Shown: positions 1-29,581 of the stretch, piece by piece | Position numbering within the stretch: position 1 is the stretch's first letter | Layout: every line of letters begins with the position of its first letter | NCBI GenBank assembly: GCA_018389105.1 | Contig: JACATO010000132.1 | Location: forward strand, 1,054,001 to 1,118,000 | Reading direction: 5' to 3' | DNA from: Nautilus pompilius | Taxonomy: Eukaryota > Mollusca > Cephalopoda > Nautilida > Nautilidae | Length of the DNA stretch: 64,000 nt | Notes under the pieces: model-generated | What the model was told of the DNA's origin: nothing | The model's input: only the letters and a program-made list of their open reading frames with translations | The model's database searches: none | Position numbers and translations under genes: made by a program

Positions 1-268
1 AAAACATTTTTAACTTTGATGTGATAACCAAAAGATAACGTAAGGTTACTACAGTAGTTGACCATTAAAAGAATGCATTACTAGTAGTTATACTGTTTGT
101 TGCATGCAATTTCCAGTATCCGCTTTTACTTTTGTGTCTTTCGCATGTGTCAGCTTAAATTTTAAGTTTTAAAACAAACTTTTGTTATTAATTAGAACAA
201 GAACAGCGCACTCAGTGTGAAACAAAACCTCTAGGAACTAAATGCTCAAATGGTTTCAAGTCACAAAC

Positions 269-17294
<17,026 letters not shown>

Positions 17295-17846
17295 CCTGTG
17301 CGCCTTTCGGTCCTAGTCTGCCAAATTAAAAGGCAATTCGACTCGTAGAGAAGCCAACTACCAATCAATGGAACGACTTCTGGTGGTACAGGCTGATGGT
17401 TCTCTTCTCACATGTTCAGTCAGGTAATAAAACATTGGAAAAGACACGAGCATCAATTTTTATATGTAAGAATTGTTTTGTTAGTGGATTAAAATCTAGA
17501 TAAATTATAACAAAATTAATCAGCAACATGCATATTATTATTATTATTATTATTATTATTATCAGAAATACAAACACCAAACGCAAAGTAAAAACATACA
17601 GAAGTACTAGAGCTCTTTTATTTGGAAAAGCACATTTCCTATTGAACAGCTACTTTAGCATTTAGAGCCGCTACTAAATATGGTTTTATAATGTACATAT
17701 TACAAAATTAAATAATTTTTTAAAGTATATTTTTAATTATCTGGAACATAAATGTAAATTTAATGTTTATTATTACATCAAAATTCGTGTTTCAAACTAA
17801 TTATTCGCAAAGTCTGTGTGGCTCTATCTCTCCATGGTGACCGAAA
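17295..17846. promoter_or_regulatory. Candidate bidirectional promoter between DHX38 and LRRC69
   Basis: The two start codons point away from each other and are 552 bp apart, so the 5' untranslated regions and core promoters of both genes must share this interval, unless one gene has a distant untranslated exon. I see no convincing TATA box. The DHX38-proximal side has several CpGs in otherwise AT-rich DNA. A (TTA)n tract lies in the middle at 17533-17562. The promoter role is inferred from gene arrangement only. Confidence 0.55.
17533..17562. repeat. (TTA)n microsatellite
   Basis: About ten uninterrupted TTA units inside the DHX38-LRRC69 divergent promoter interval. Confidence 0.95.
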
Positions 17847-18054
17847 ATGGAGGCGCTAATAGTACCTGCTCTCCGGGGACAACCAACATCATTTAATTTA
17901 AACAGCAAAAAATTGGAAGAATGTCCAAAATCTATTGGAAAATTGTTTCGCGTTAAAAAAATCCGTTTAAGCTACAATCATCTTAAGGATCTACCAGACG
18001 AGTTCAGACAGCTGAGGCAGGTCCGTGGTACTCGTTACTAGGTAGTCAGTCATC

Positions 18055-18097
<43 letters not shown>

Positions 18098-20310
18098 CAC
18101 GTTGCCATATTAACTTGGAAACCTACCCCATCAGTGAATGTATATAACTGATATTTCTTTTATATATCGAGTGTGATTTTATAATTATGGACGTCGATCA
18201 GGTGGGCAGGCGGATAACCGGTGTGCACTGCCATCATACCAATGTCTGGTAAGGAGACATACCTGGAAAGACTCTTGAGTATTGGTGGTGTGGTCTTTGA
18301 TGAGTCCATGTATGTTTCGTGAAGGGAAGTTGTATCTGGGTTTGAAGAAGACATAATGAAAACTTTTGACCTCAGTGTCTTCAGTTTATATTTAAGTACG
18401 GACGTGGGAGTGTCATGGTATGACATGGTGGAAGACAGAAGTGGTGTTTATTTAATGATGTCTTACTTCTGTGGGCTACGTTACCATTTTAAAGATGGAT
18501 CTCTTACCATTGTACCAATATAATAAAACTAAAGGAAGCTATCAGATGTATATGGATGAATCTGGATTAAATTATAATACAAAATCTCTTTGTGCTGCAA
18601 AAAATGGCTTAACCAATTTTACTGTACTCTTTTGCTTGTCTCCATTTGCCATTTTCTGCAACAAACTGGCATACTGTAATAATAACAGGTTATCACATTA
18701 TTATGGTAGGGTACTGTAGTAGTAATAATTGTGGTAGTAATAGTTATAGTGGCAGCTGCTGGTATTAAAGTTCAATCGGTCTTGCCCAAAATTTATTTTG
18801 GCTCTTCCTGAATAACATGAAAATCTTTAATTAGTTTGCAATTTTCTAGAAAGAATAAGCCAGTATAGCATATATAAGATTTTATTTGGTTAAGTTGCCT
18901 TAGGGATGGATGCAGCCTACCTGCACAGATTGTTTGAACATTTTCTTTAAATCTTGGTGGAAATGTTTCACTCTTGGTTATACTTGTAGTATTTCTTGTT
19001 TTGGATACAAGTCTTGTAAAACAATTTACCATATTTTAAAAAAATCATTTTGAATAAAAAAAAAATATTTTCAGATATATTTTGGTCAATGAATAGCTTT
19101 AAAAGAATGCAAACAATGGAATAAGTTTTTTAATTTCTAACTCTTTTTTTTTAGCTAAACTATTTGAATCTTGGAAACAATAAGTTCAAAGAACTACCTG
19201 AGGTGCTTCATTATTTGACTAACTTGAAGGGACTTCATGTATTTAATAATCACATAGAGACTTTGTCGCCTGCAGTCATTCGTAAGCAATTGTTCATTTT
19301 TATCATCCCTTTATGCTTTTAACAAAAATGTAAATCAAAAATATTTTAAATTGTTAAAATATTTATAAGCTAAATTTTTTAGCACAAAATCCATTTAATA
19401 TATCAGAATTTTTTTCAGTTTTCCACTATTCCTGAATACATTAAAGTGGCTTTCATACTTCTGCATTTAATGATCATGATACATACAATTTTGCTTCCCA
19501 GTATTTTAAACAACTGCACTCAGCTGATAAATGTATCCTTAGGGTTATAGAAGTCTGTTTCTTACCAAGACAAAAAATGCATTTGAGTTTTAGTAAAAAT
19601 AAATTGCATTTGGGTTTCTAACATTAAGAATAGGAAATGTGAGCGAATAGGAAACAGATGAGATTAATATATGCATTACTTTCTAAAGTCGGTAGATTTA
19701 TGGTTTCGCAAATAATCATCAAAAGGCTTCCACATGCTTAGTCAAGTAATATCTGACGAGGAACCCACGCCTTCTCTGATAAGTTATTGGCAGACTTTGG
19801 AAAAAATTTGCATACAGATCTAATGATGGCAGCAAGGTTATTGTCTAGACACCACCCTTAACTACCAGGAAAGGAAGTCAGCCAAAATATTTAATATACA
19901 CTTTGTTCTCACATTCTCCTTTCATTACTTGTAGTCTTTTTCTTATGTATAGTAGTCATCTATAGGCCATATTTTATGCAGGCTTTTAATGTTGGAAAAA
20001 TTAAATCTAGTTAGTATAAAATAAGACAAAATTGTCAGTGTAATTAACATCAATCTGTTTTATGTTACAGGTAGTCTCAGAAATCTGACTGTTTTGAATC
20101 TGAACAATAACCAACTAATAGCTCTTCCACCTGACATTTCTAGGTAACTTGGTATTTTAAAATTCTAATAACAACAAAAAAGACATAATACTAAACTAAA
20201 TAGGAGTTTTTACAAAATAAGCTTAAAAAAGGGACTACATCTCTAAATACTAGATAAGTGCATAAATGATTTTGAATCCAAACAATGTAATGGGCTTATC
20301 ATGATGTTAC

Positions 20311-20375
<65 letters not shown>

Positions 20376-23300
20376 GTTACTGAAATAGCAATATAAGAAC
20401 AAAAGATTTTTTATCATTTAGATTTGGATTTTCATGTAAATTTACAGATCTCATATTATCAATTAAAGTCAGTAAAGTTACTGGTCAAAATTTGAAAAAA
20501 TCAAGGTATAAACAGTGTCTGTAGGCATGGTGGAATTAGATTGCATTTTCTCACCTTGACACATCAGAGTAAATTGCTTGTACATGCATTGTACTGTTTT
20601 TGCAAACTGCAGCTCCAGCAAGAGTTTATAAACTATTTGCAATTTGTCAGCAGTGGTGGAAAGTTCAGCCCTTAAACAGAAAACCAGTGTCATCCTCTTG
20701 TTAAGATTTTTGTGGAAATTATTTTCAAGTCTTTTGAATTACTTTTGTTTTTAAATTTTGAAACAGTATGGAGAGACAAATTGTGAATAACAGTTGTGTT
20801 AAATACTTTATGAAGTGAACAGATGTAGTCCACTTCAGTAATTTTGTTTGAGTGTTTCTTTATCATTGAAAATGAATTAGGTTAGTTTGAAAAATCCTAA
20901 TTAGTTAAGTATTATGCCTTGATTAATTGCTGTTCTTACTTTGTTTTTATTTCAATTAACATTTTTTTTTTATTCTGTACAAATGACAAAATATAACAAG
21001 GAATCATTTTCCTAAAATATCAGTATTTTTTCTTTTACTTTTTAAGCCTCAATTCTGGTATTTGTTTCATTTTCAAAGGTAATTATACTAAATTATTTAT
21101 ATAACAATACCATTTTAATATATGCAATACTAACATTTTTTCTCTGTTTTATCTCTGAGAAGTAGCGTGTGGTATTTTGGTTTAGGCTGTAGAGAATTAA
21201 TTCCACACCTATATTGAAAGCAGAACAAATACTATTAGCTTCTACTCTGGTTAGAAAATAGTGGGTTTCCTCTGTTTTTGCCATTTCTAACTACAGCAAG
21301 CTAGAGAAACCACACCGCTAGCTAGACCTGACCCCACAGGAATCTAACTACAGCAACTATTTTAACAAGCAAGAACTAACATAAATAATTTGGCTCAGCC
21401 ATAAAATGGAACATTTTATAAGAAAAAAACCAAATTTATAAAATCTGAAAAAGCATTAATTAAAAAATATCTAGTGGTATGGCTTTTGATAATGAAAAGA
21501 TTGATGCAGATATTCTACTTTAATTTTGTGGTCATATCAGTTCATGTACTCCATTGTCTACTTCTCGATCTTGATGTGAAGAGGAATATTAACATGAGAG
21601 GTAAAAAAATTTCTAATCATAAACAATTCAAATTAATGTTAAATGTGTTTTTTTTTCTTTAGTAATTTATTTATTCATATATAGGCTCATAATCACATGG
21701 ATTCTAGCAGAGTTATGACCTTTCGTCTGGAAATTCTGCTTATTCAAAATATAGAAAACCATGTAATTAATGATCACCATATAAAGAACTTAATTTCCAT
21801 TTATTTACTAGCGTGAAGAGATTAATAACAAGTGGAAACAAAGCCATAAGTAAAAAACAAGAATAAAACCATAAAATGTGAGTGCATAGAATTAGGTGAT
21901 ATATTGATTGTACCTTGTATTGTAGGTTAGTATCTCTGCGCTTTTTGTATCTGGAGAAGAACTCTTTAACAGCATTGCCTTCAGAATTATGCTGCTTAAG
22001 TCAGCTTGAGGAACTTCGACTAGCCCACAACAAGCTTACAACTCTTCCCTTGGAATTTGGATTTCTCAACAATCTGAAAAGGTTGTACTTACAGTGGAAT
22101 CATTTGAAGGAGTTGCCAGAGGTATGATAATATTTTAAAAATGAAAAATATACAGTTAAAAAAACAAAGGGGATATTGATTTATGTAAAAGACAAACAGA
22201 TATTGAACCACTGTTATTAAGCCATTGAAATTTCTATAATTAAGAGATTTATAGCATACATTTTTTACAGGGATTTTACTATTGCAAATGTCAATAAATG
22301 AAGTAAATTCTAACTGATACTGTCAATCCTGTCTAAAATATGACAATTTCTTTTTCATTAAATTAGAAAAAAAGTTATGCCTGGATATAGGAATTTGTTC
22401 TGTAAGATATTTCTATTAAACATCAATCAGTATCTGTAATTCTTTTATATAGCAGTTGGCTATGTAAATTTACTATGAAAAACATTAGATACAAGTTGAT
22501 TATCATGTAGTCTCCCTTTAGAGCACAAAACCTATTTATGAACCAGCCCATTTTAGACCAATTTCACTTACAAATAACATCTATATGCTAATGCAGCTTC
22601 AAATATCCTATTCGTGCAATGTTAGTATTTGATCATGAAGTCACTTAACTCTACAAAGGTGGACTGCTCAAGGAATAGCATTTGCATTCTCACTGTAACT
22701 ACACAAGACATTGTGACAATTTACAAAAAAATCAAAGATAGAGAGCTACAGGGCATGAACACAGGAAAGACTCAGTGTAGTGCAACCAAAAGCCAATTAA
22801 GGACATTTATCAATAAATTCAGAGAGGTCTTTGTTTCATACTGACCCCCCAAGATCAACATTCCAACACTGACTACATGATTGTTAGCTAAATGTGTCAG
22901 AGCTGCAACAATAGTTGACGTCTAAACCACTGCACAAAAGATTAGAAATCACCTCGTTTCACACCATTCTCGCACAAGTCAGTGGTTGTGAATGTATGGC
23001 GATATAGCAGGCAGCGGTGCCGCTACCTCTCTCAACACATGGATGGAGGTCAGGTACGGTTTGTGGTGAAATCACCATGATGCCTAGACTGACTGATATG
23101 TCTACAAAGGCCATATCATAAGTGCCTACCAGGGCAGCAGCAGCATCAAAATTTGTATTACATCCTTTTCCAAATGTCACTAATGTTGCTTTGGTGTTCT
23201 GGGATAAGAATTCTGGGGATTACCATGTAAGAACCATCATCAACCACCTTAGCTAGCCATGCTTCACCAACAGAATCCAAGTTGACATCCTGAGCAGGCA

Positions 23301-26300
23301 GATCTATCAGATAATATGCAAAGACTCCATATGGATTTCAAGAACTTTTTGCACTCATCCAAGAATGGACCAGGATCCTCCCTCATCATTCTGAGTTGAT
23401 TTGGCCTCTTTGGAAGCTGATGGTGCAGCAACACATCATTGATGGATATGAACAATTATACTGTTTCATTGAGATGTGTAGCATCTTGACACTATATGCT
23501 CATATGTACAATATATCAAACTCTTGTTTATTGTGGAAATATAAAAAGATTTCATAAAAATCATTTATGGTTTGTTGAGTTTTTTTTTAGTTGTAACATT
23601 AACACATTAAAATTTACTAATTATTTTTTAATTATGCTGCATTTGATAGCATTATTACTCTCTTTTCATTAACATTTTAAGGAAGGTGAGACATTTTTTC
23701 TGAGGCAAAATACACTTTTCAGATTTTTGATAATTGATGTTATATTACAACTTAGACTAGTTTTATTTACATTTAACCTTTTCAAACTGGAAGCTAGCAT
23801 TGATTCATTCATTCATTCATTTGGCAACCTACTGGTAGTTTGTACAAGATGCATTCTGTGTAAATGGTCTAACTTTTATGCAGCTATGTACTAAATGATA
23901 AATGTTGCAATTTTACATTTCCTAAAATTATTTTACTTGGCCCATGATGCACCGCTGAAGCCAATAGCATCTCTTCATTGCCCACAACAGCTTTTAGTGG
24001 ATTATGTGACTTATCACAGAAAATGTTCTAATATTAAATAATTTTGTTTTACCAGCCAATTTCCAGATCTGCTAGTTTAGGACTGGGTTAAAATGCTATG
24101 CTCTGAAACCTGCTGATTACTTTTCAACATAATTTCTCACTTTTTTTCGTCAGAGCATTAGCAGATGCTACAAGCTGAATGTTTTAGATGTTGCAGTCAA
24201 TGAATTGAGAATTTTTCCAGTCAAAGTGAGTCTGTCATCACATTAGTTGATGAAATTTTTCTTTTAAATTTATATTTAGTTCAGTTACTGGTTTCAACAA
24301 ATTATTTTTTTTTTTCATTTTAAAGGCTTAGAAATGCATAGATAAATATTTCCTCTTCCATGTGGAACTCTCTCAGCCAATTAAAATCAGTGTAAAGTAA
24401 ATATCTTTCTTATGTAAAACCTTGTGCTAGTAATTCAGACTGCGTTAGGTAGATCAGATTAGAAATAAATTGTATCTAAAGCTTTCAAAAGGCCTTTTAA
24501 ATAGGGCTGGGGTATAAAATAGTTTAATATTCAGTAAATTTAGGCTCTCAGATTTTAAATGTCTTCTTCCATCTGATCATCTCTATACCCATCTCACACA
24601 TCAGTTACAGATGAGGTGTTTCTCTACACTTAGCTCTGAATACTACTACATAAGCATCAGTACTCTAATCTGCTGATAAATTTTAAAAATAATGAAAATC
24701 TATTTATTTATGTCTTTAGTACTGATACTTAACTAGATGATGTTAAATAGATTAACTTTACTTTTACCAGTAAGTGGATAGAAATTAATTTGTTCTCAGG
24801 TGGATTTACTTCAGAACTGTGCCACCTCACAGCTGATGACCCTAACTTCCAGTTATGTTACTTCATGAGTTAAAAACCAATCTTAACTGGCTGAGAGAGT
24901 TGGACCTACATAACTTATCTTGTGTGCTTTCTCTAGTTGTTTTTAAATACTGCCACAGCACACTCCTGGTGAAAGCACTGCATACTTGTGAAATCTCACA
25001 GACTTACATTTTCAGCACTAAAAAAGTGCACATACCTTTTTTTGCTGAGTATTCTTATTCTGTACCTCAGTCAACTGTTTTTGAGTTTTCTTTTAAAGTT
25101 AGATTGTCTTCCACTGAAGGAACTGTACTGTGAGTGTAATCCACTGTTAGAAATGATACCAGTTCATTCTTTTCAAGAGAAAGAAGTCTTTCCACTGAAG
25201 GTATGTGATTACAACAACATTTTATATCATTTAAGAGCCAACTGGCACTGCCAAAAACTTGATTTAAAATAGTATTTTCATTACAGGTTTACCTGGCAAA
25301 ATACTGTTTATGGATATTTTCTAAATCCTTTTATACTGAATGCTAGACTGAGTTTTGTGTGTTTTCTATGACTGACTGAGTCTGCCATGCCATTCAGCTT
25401 TCATATTTCTAAGCATTTGGTAGTCGTTTTGACTGGATTAGAAAATTCTCAACTACAGTAAGTTTTCAACAATTCCTCTGGCCAGTTTACTCATCAGCTA
25501 CTAGATAAGGTTTCAAATGTAAAATTCTCATTTTTACTTTTGCTTCCTCTTTTCAGATGAAATTAATGGAATCTTTCTTTTAATTTATTTTATAAAAGAT
25601 CAGACAAAAGTTGTTATTCTTTTTAGGAAGTAACAGCAAGATTAATTATGAAAGAACTGAAAGACAGGCAAGTAAATATTTATGTTACTTGTGCCTACAT
25701 GTAAAATTGGTGACCATTTAATTTTGATTAGGAAAAGGATAATTTTTAAAAATTGAATTCAAAAGTTCAATATATGTATATATATTTAGCTACATTACAC
25801 ATATTCTATTGTAGAGTCAAAGTGAGAATTAAAATTTTTCCTGAAACCTGCTTCTGTGCATCAAACATTTTATGTAAAGACTATTAAGTGATAAGTTACA
25901 CTATTTTAAATTGTTTTTTATGGTGCATGTGTGTGCGAGTGAGTGTGAGAGAGAGAGAGATTAGTCTTACTAAAATGGTATAGTGTGTAGCATTCAGTTG
26001 TTGCGTAGATTAAAAAAAATATCAATTATCAAACACTGTAGTGTAGCGTTCCAAAAATAAGGAAAACAGTGCTAACAATCTGTACTTTTGGAGTAAATTT
26101 CTGCCTAAAACCAAGTAAACTACAGGCAAAAATTATTGAAAATATTTATTAATTCCTGCATTTTTGTTAATAGGTCTATCACTTAATTTCTGTCAAAATT
26201 TAAGCTGCTGATGGGGACAAGATTATCATTCTGATGTACAGCAGACTATAACAAACATTTTCAATTCTATCTACTTGTCTCTCATGACTCACTGATTCTA

Positions 26301-29028
26301 GTTTCTAATGAGATTTTTTTTTAAGCTTGAAATCACTGCTCATGACCTTTAAAAGTTTAACTGATAGGAATATGCTAACCTAATGTCAAGAATGTAAGCA
26401 GTTGTCAATTCATTTGTGCAGAAGTTCCATGTTAAGATTCCAAATCCGACAATACCCAGAAATCAAACAGATCATCGCTCAGGGCAGCGAATGTGCAGTG
26501 TGTGAAAACTATTTTCTAAATATTTGGCTGGAGTGTGTAAAATTCGTAGATGCTAAAAAGGTGAGTATTGGTGACTTGCTCAAAAATTAATATCTGGAGA
26601 TTTTCCAAATCACTATTCAACAACATATGTTTGAACATAAATTATTTTGATGACCAGTATTAATGATCACAGGAAAACCATTACTGAATACAGTATTGTT
26701 GGAAAGAGTCTCTTTTTAGTCATTCTCCCATACAGCAGATACTGGTGTAAAAATCTGTCTTTTTTAAATGAATACAAATATTTCAAACACTGAACCATTG
26801 TCAATATAGTTACTTTCTCAATCTTAAACTTATGAATAATGTTTTTTCCACTAATCTAAATTCTCTGATTGATCTTTCAACTTATAAACAAAAGATTCAT
26901 GTAAATAAAAACAAAAATTGTATGTAGTTGTAAAGTATTAGGTTGTTACAAAAGTTTTGTCATCTTTTTACTGCAACAATGAGACTTGCTGAACGTGAAT
27001 TTTATTAATCAAAGTAAGTTCCATTACAATCAATACACTTCTGCCAACAAGTTACAAGCTTATTTATACCATTTTTAAAAAAATCCGGATTTCTGGAGTC
27101 GATAAACTGTTGAAAGGCAGTTTCAATTGCTGCTTGGTTGGAGAAGGATTTCATATGGAAGAAGCAGTCAAAGTGTTTGAAAAGGTGATAGTCTGTGGGA
27201 GAAAGGTCTGGTGAATGGGCTGGGTGAGCAAGAACTTTGTACCACCACATGTTCAGTTTCAGAAGAGTCACTTTTGCAACACGGGAACGAGCACTGTCGT
27301 TGATCAGGATTGGGCCTCTTCACTTTACCAATGCCAGCTATTAGCTGGCATTGTTGGGGAATAGTTTCTGATGAACAATGTTTAATTCATGACAGTACCT
27401 TTCAGCTGTGATGGTTTTGTCAGGTTGCAAGAAGTTATAGCGGATGACACCAGTGGCAGTCCACCAGACAGTGACCATGACCTTACTCGGGTGGAGACTG
27501 GTTTTAGAATGTGGTTAGGTGCCTTGTCTCTGTTGAGCCACTGTGCTGATCGTTTGCAATTGTCATAATGATTCGGTCAACAAATAGGTAATTTTTTTTG
27601 CTTATGACAAGCGAAGAGCAGATCTCCAATCGATGGTTTTGTTGTTGTTCATTCAACTCGTGAGGTACCCACTTGTCAAGCTTTTTCACCTGGTCAATTG
27701 AGTCAAGATGCTGGGAAACAGTTGCAGTGCTTACATCAAGCCTTCCAGCAATTTCTCGCATTATTTTTCTTGGATCAGCTTCAACTGAGGCTTTCAGACG
27801 GTCGTCATCACAGCTGAAAGGATGTCGGCTACATTCCTTATCTTCGAGGCTCACATCTCCTGATTGCAACTTTGCAAACCATCGTTGTACTGTATTCTCA
27901 TTTGCTGTGTCCTCGTCCCATGCTCGCTTAATGTTACAAGTTGCCTCGCTCGCTTTGCAGCTTAGCTTGATTCTCATGTAGCAAAATGGCATGAAAAACT
28001 TTTCTAATCACGCTTCACTCAAAATCATGAAACAAATATCCATTTTATGATTTTTTAAAAGGTAGGTTTTGGATAATGTATGCCAAAGAACACACTATAA
28101 AACGATATATAACTTATCTACATACAGCTTCACAAGCAGGCAAAAAATGAACCCCAAATTAACATAATATAAAAACCGACAAAACTTTTGTAACGACCTG
28201 ATATTTTACATCTGTTTAAAAAACCAATAGAGAGAATTACAGGAATGTGGATTTTGTATGAGTTCAGAAATATCTTTTGTATTATCCAAACATTCAGTTG
28301 GTTACCATATAAAAAGTAAAATGAAATCCCAAATTTTGTCTTCTTCTTCTTCAAAAAAATACTTGTAACCATCCTGGAACAAAATTAATACATTTATAAG
28401 CATATGATCTAGATATTAAATGATTAAAAATCAATACTACCTTAATTTTTTGGTGTTGTGAGTTAACAGGGCAAAGTTAAGAAAGAATTCCAGTTAAAGG
28501 ACATATTTAGAATTGTAATATAAAGATAAAAATATTTGTCATCATTCCCTCCCAGAAAATGTAGTGTGCACTTTCGTCTTTACTTGGTAAAATGTAAGAT
28601 GTTTTTTTTAGACATTTGCTGGTGGTCAGTAGCCATATTCAAGTGAACAGAAAAAATTTTAATCACATTTTTATGGGCAGTATCCTACTTGATTTTTATA
28701 AAATTTCTCAGAAATTTAGGTTTTTTTTTTTTTCAGTACCTATTTTGATCTGTAATTTTGAGATCCAATTTCCTACTAAAATGAAAAAAGTATGAATTTC
28801 AAATATATGATTACAAATTATCCCATTTTAAACGGTTTTTCATAGCACCTGTTTTATTAATTCAGGAAAGAATATGCTTTGATTTAGTATCACCTTCTTT
28901 GTATATTTTTATTACAGGAGCTGAAACTGAAGACTGCTGATAGGTTGTTACCCTTACGAGTATTGCTGTGCTCATACAAATGTTTTAATGAAAATTCACA
29001 TGGTTTCTATGGAGTGGCCTTTCCTTAA
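17847..29028 (+). CDS. LRRC69: LRRC69, leucine-rich repeat protein, complete, 9 exons
   Basis: Coding exons: 17847-18020, 19155-19281, 20071-20143, 21926-22121, 24154-24225, 25099-25200, 25627-25667, 26422-26560, 28918-29028. They total 1035 nt, or 344 aa plus TAA, close to the 347 aa I recall for human LRRC69. The start has A at -3 and G at +4. The protein is a run of about nine LRRs of the short LxxLxLxxNxLxxLP type, for example LNLGNNKFKELP and LNLNNNQLIALP. After the repeats comes the family-specific tail: a Cys pair in CAVC, then WLECVKFV, and LCSYKCF near the end; I recall the human tail as CAIC, WLECVRFV and ICSYKCF. No signal peptide or membrane segment is seen, so it is probably intracellular; the molecular role is unknown to me. 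Intron 7 uses a GC donor and intron 1 has an atypical GTCCGT donor. Intron 8 holds a mariner element. Head-to-head with DHX38 and convergent with the NO VEIN-like gene. Confidence 0.94.
18055..18096. repeat. (TAG)n microsatellite
   Basis: About fourteen AGT/TAG units just inside LRRC69 intron 1, 35 bp after the exon, next to repeat family X copy A. Confidence 0.95.
18130..18480 (-). repeat. Repeat family X, copy A (LRRC69 intron 1)
   Basis: It aligns with 49020-49290: both carry GGTTTGAAGA, then a CTTTTGACCTCAGTGTCTTCAG/CTTCAATTTTAATGTCTTCAG-type block, then GTATGGAGGTGG/GTACGGACGTGG-type sequence. Minus-strand translation includes LKTLRSKVF, against LKTLKLKVF in copy B. It lies next to a (TAG)n tract. 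I cannot assign it to a known element class. Confidence 0.6.
20311..20374. repeat. (TAA)n microsatellite
   Basis: About 21 TAA units in LRRC69 intron 3. Confidence 0.95.
22630..23460. other. Unassigned, CpG-richer block in LRRC69 intron 4
   Basis: Open frames occur on the minus strand at 22959-23180 and 23264-23455 (with REDPGPFLDECKKFLKS) and on the plus strand at 22629-22844. Base composition differs from the flanking intron. This could be an old transposon or a processed pseudogene fragment; no motif lets me choose. Confidence 0.3.
25668..26421 (+). other. LRRC69: GC-AG intron (intron 7 of LRRC69)
   Basis: The exon ends GACAG and the intron begins GCAAGT, the usual GC-donor consensus; the acceptor is TTTGTGCAG. 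Splicing here gives ELKDR joined to SSMLRFQIRQYPE, which has the same length as the matching human segment as I recall it. The GTAAAT four bases downstream would put the next exon in a frame that loses homology and soon meets a stop. Confidence 0.85.
26938..28201 (-). mobile_element. mariner element with degenerate transposase, LRRC69 intron 8
   Basis: The ends, TTAGGTTGTTACAAAAG and TCAGGTCGTTACAAAAG (right end read on the other strand), are near-identical terminal repeats, with TA duplicated at 26936-26937 and 28202-28203. Length is 1264 bp, normal for mariner. The minus strand encodes an N-terminal HTH part (27992-27504, with KKLDKWVPHEL) and a C-terminal part (27271-27005, ending WQKCIDCNGTYFD), similar to Hsmar1-type mariners. 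Of the DD34D catalytic triad, the second D (in INDSAR) and third D (in SPDLSPTDYH) are visible. The first segment is altered: the usual TCDEKW is not readable, and the frame changes between the two parts. It is thus an inactive but structurally whole copy. Confidence 0.92.
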
Positions 29029-29530
29029 GTGCTTTCAAAACAATTTCAATTTGAAAATAACAGGAATACAGTTGCACTCCACTCAACAAACTGCCATATA
29101 TATATACACATGCATCCAACTTCTACAGTCTTAACTCATTCTGTTAACGACTTTATGTTTTGTGCAAGTTTAGTTAAGAAAACTTGGATAAAGATCGATC
29201 AATCACTTTCCCATAAACAGCATCTAAGTTTTATAACTGAGGTATGAAACATGCAAGATTTAACTTTTCTATGCTTTACAAGGTTTCTGTACCAGGTTGA
29301 TGAACAGAATGAACATAAATCAAGTTTGTAATTCTAAATCCAACATGGACAACTTTGTGGTTGTGCTATTCATACATATGTAGATATTCATGTTATGCTA
29401 CAAAACAAAAAGAATATTAACTTATGAAAAACTTATTTTCAAGACATTTTCGTGTAGTAATCCAACATTCTTATAGTGAAGTAAAATGTGACAAAAAAGA
29501 AACTTTTCAACACTAATTACCAACATTTTA

Positions 29531-29536
29531 AATAAA
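29531..29536 (+). terminator. LRRC69: Candidate poly(A) signal for LRRC69
   Basis: This AATAAA is the first one on the plus strand after the LRRC69 stop codon, about 500 bp downstream. A second copy occurs near 29829. Confidence 0.45.
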
Positions 29537-29560
29537 GGCTACTGCATTAGAATGTTTGTC

Positions 29561-29581
29561 CACACACACACACACACACAC
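29561..29581. repeat. (CA)n microsatellite
   Basis: Ten CA units in the convergent intergenic region, about 30 bp after the candidate LRRC69 poly(A) signal. Confidence 0.9.
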
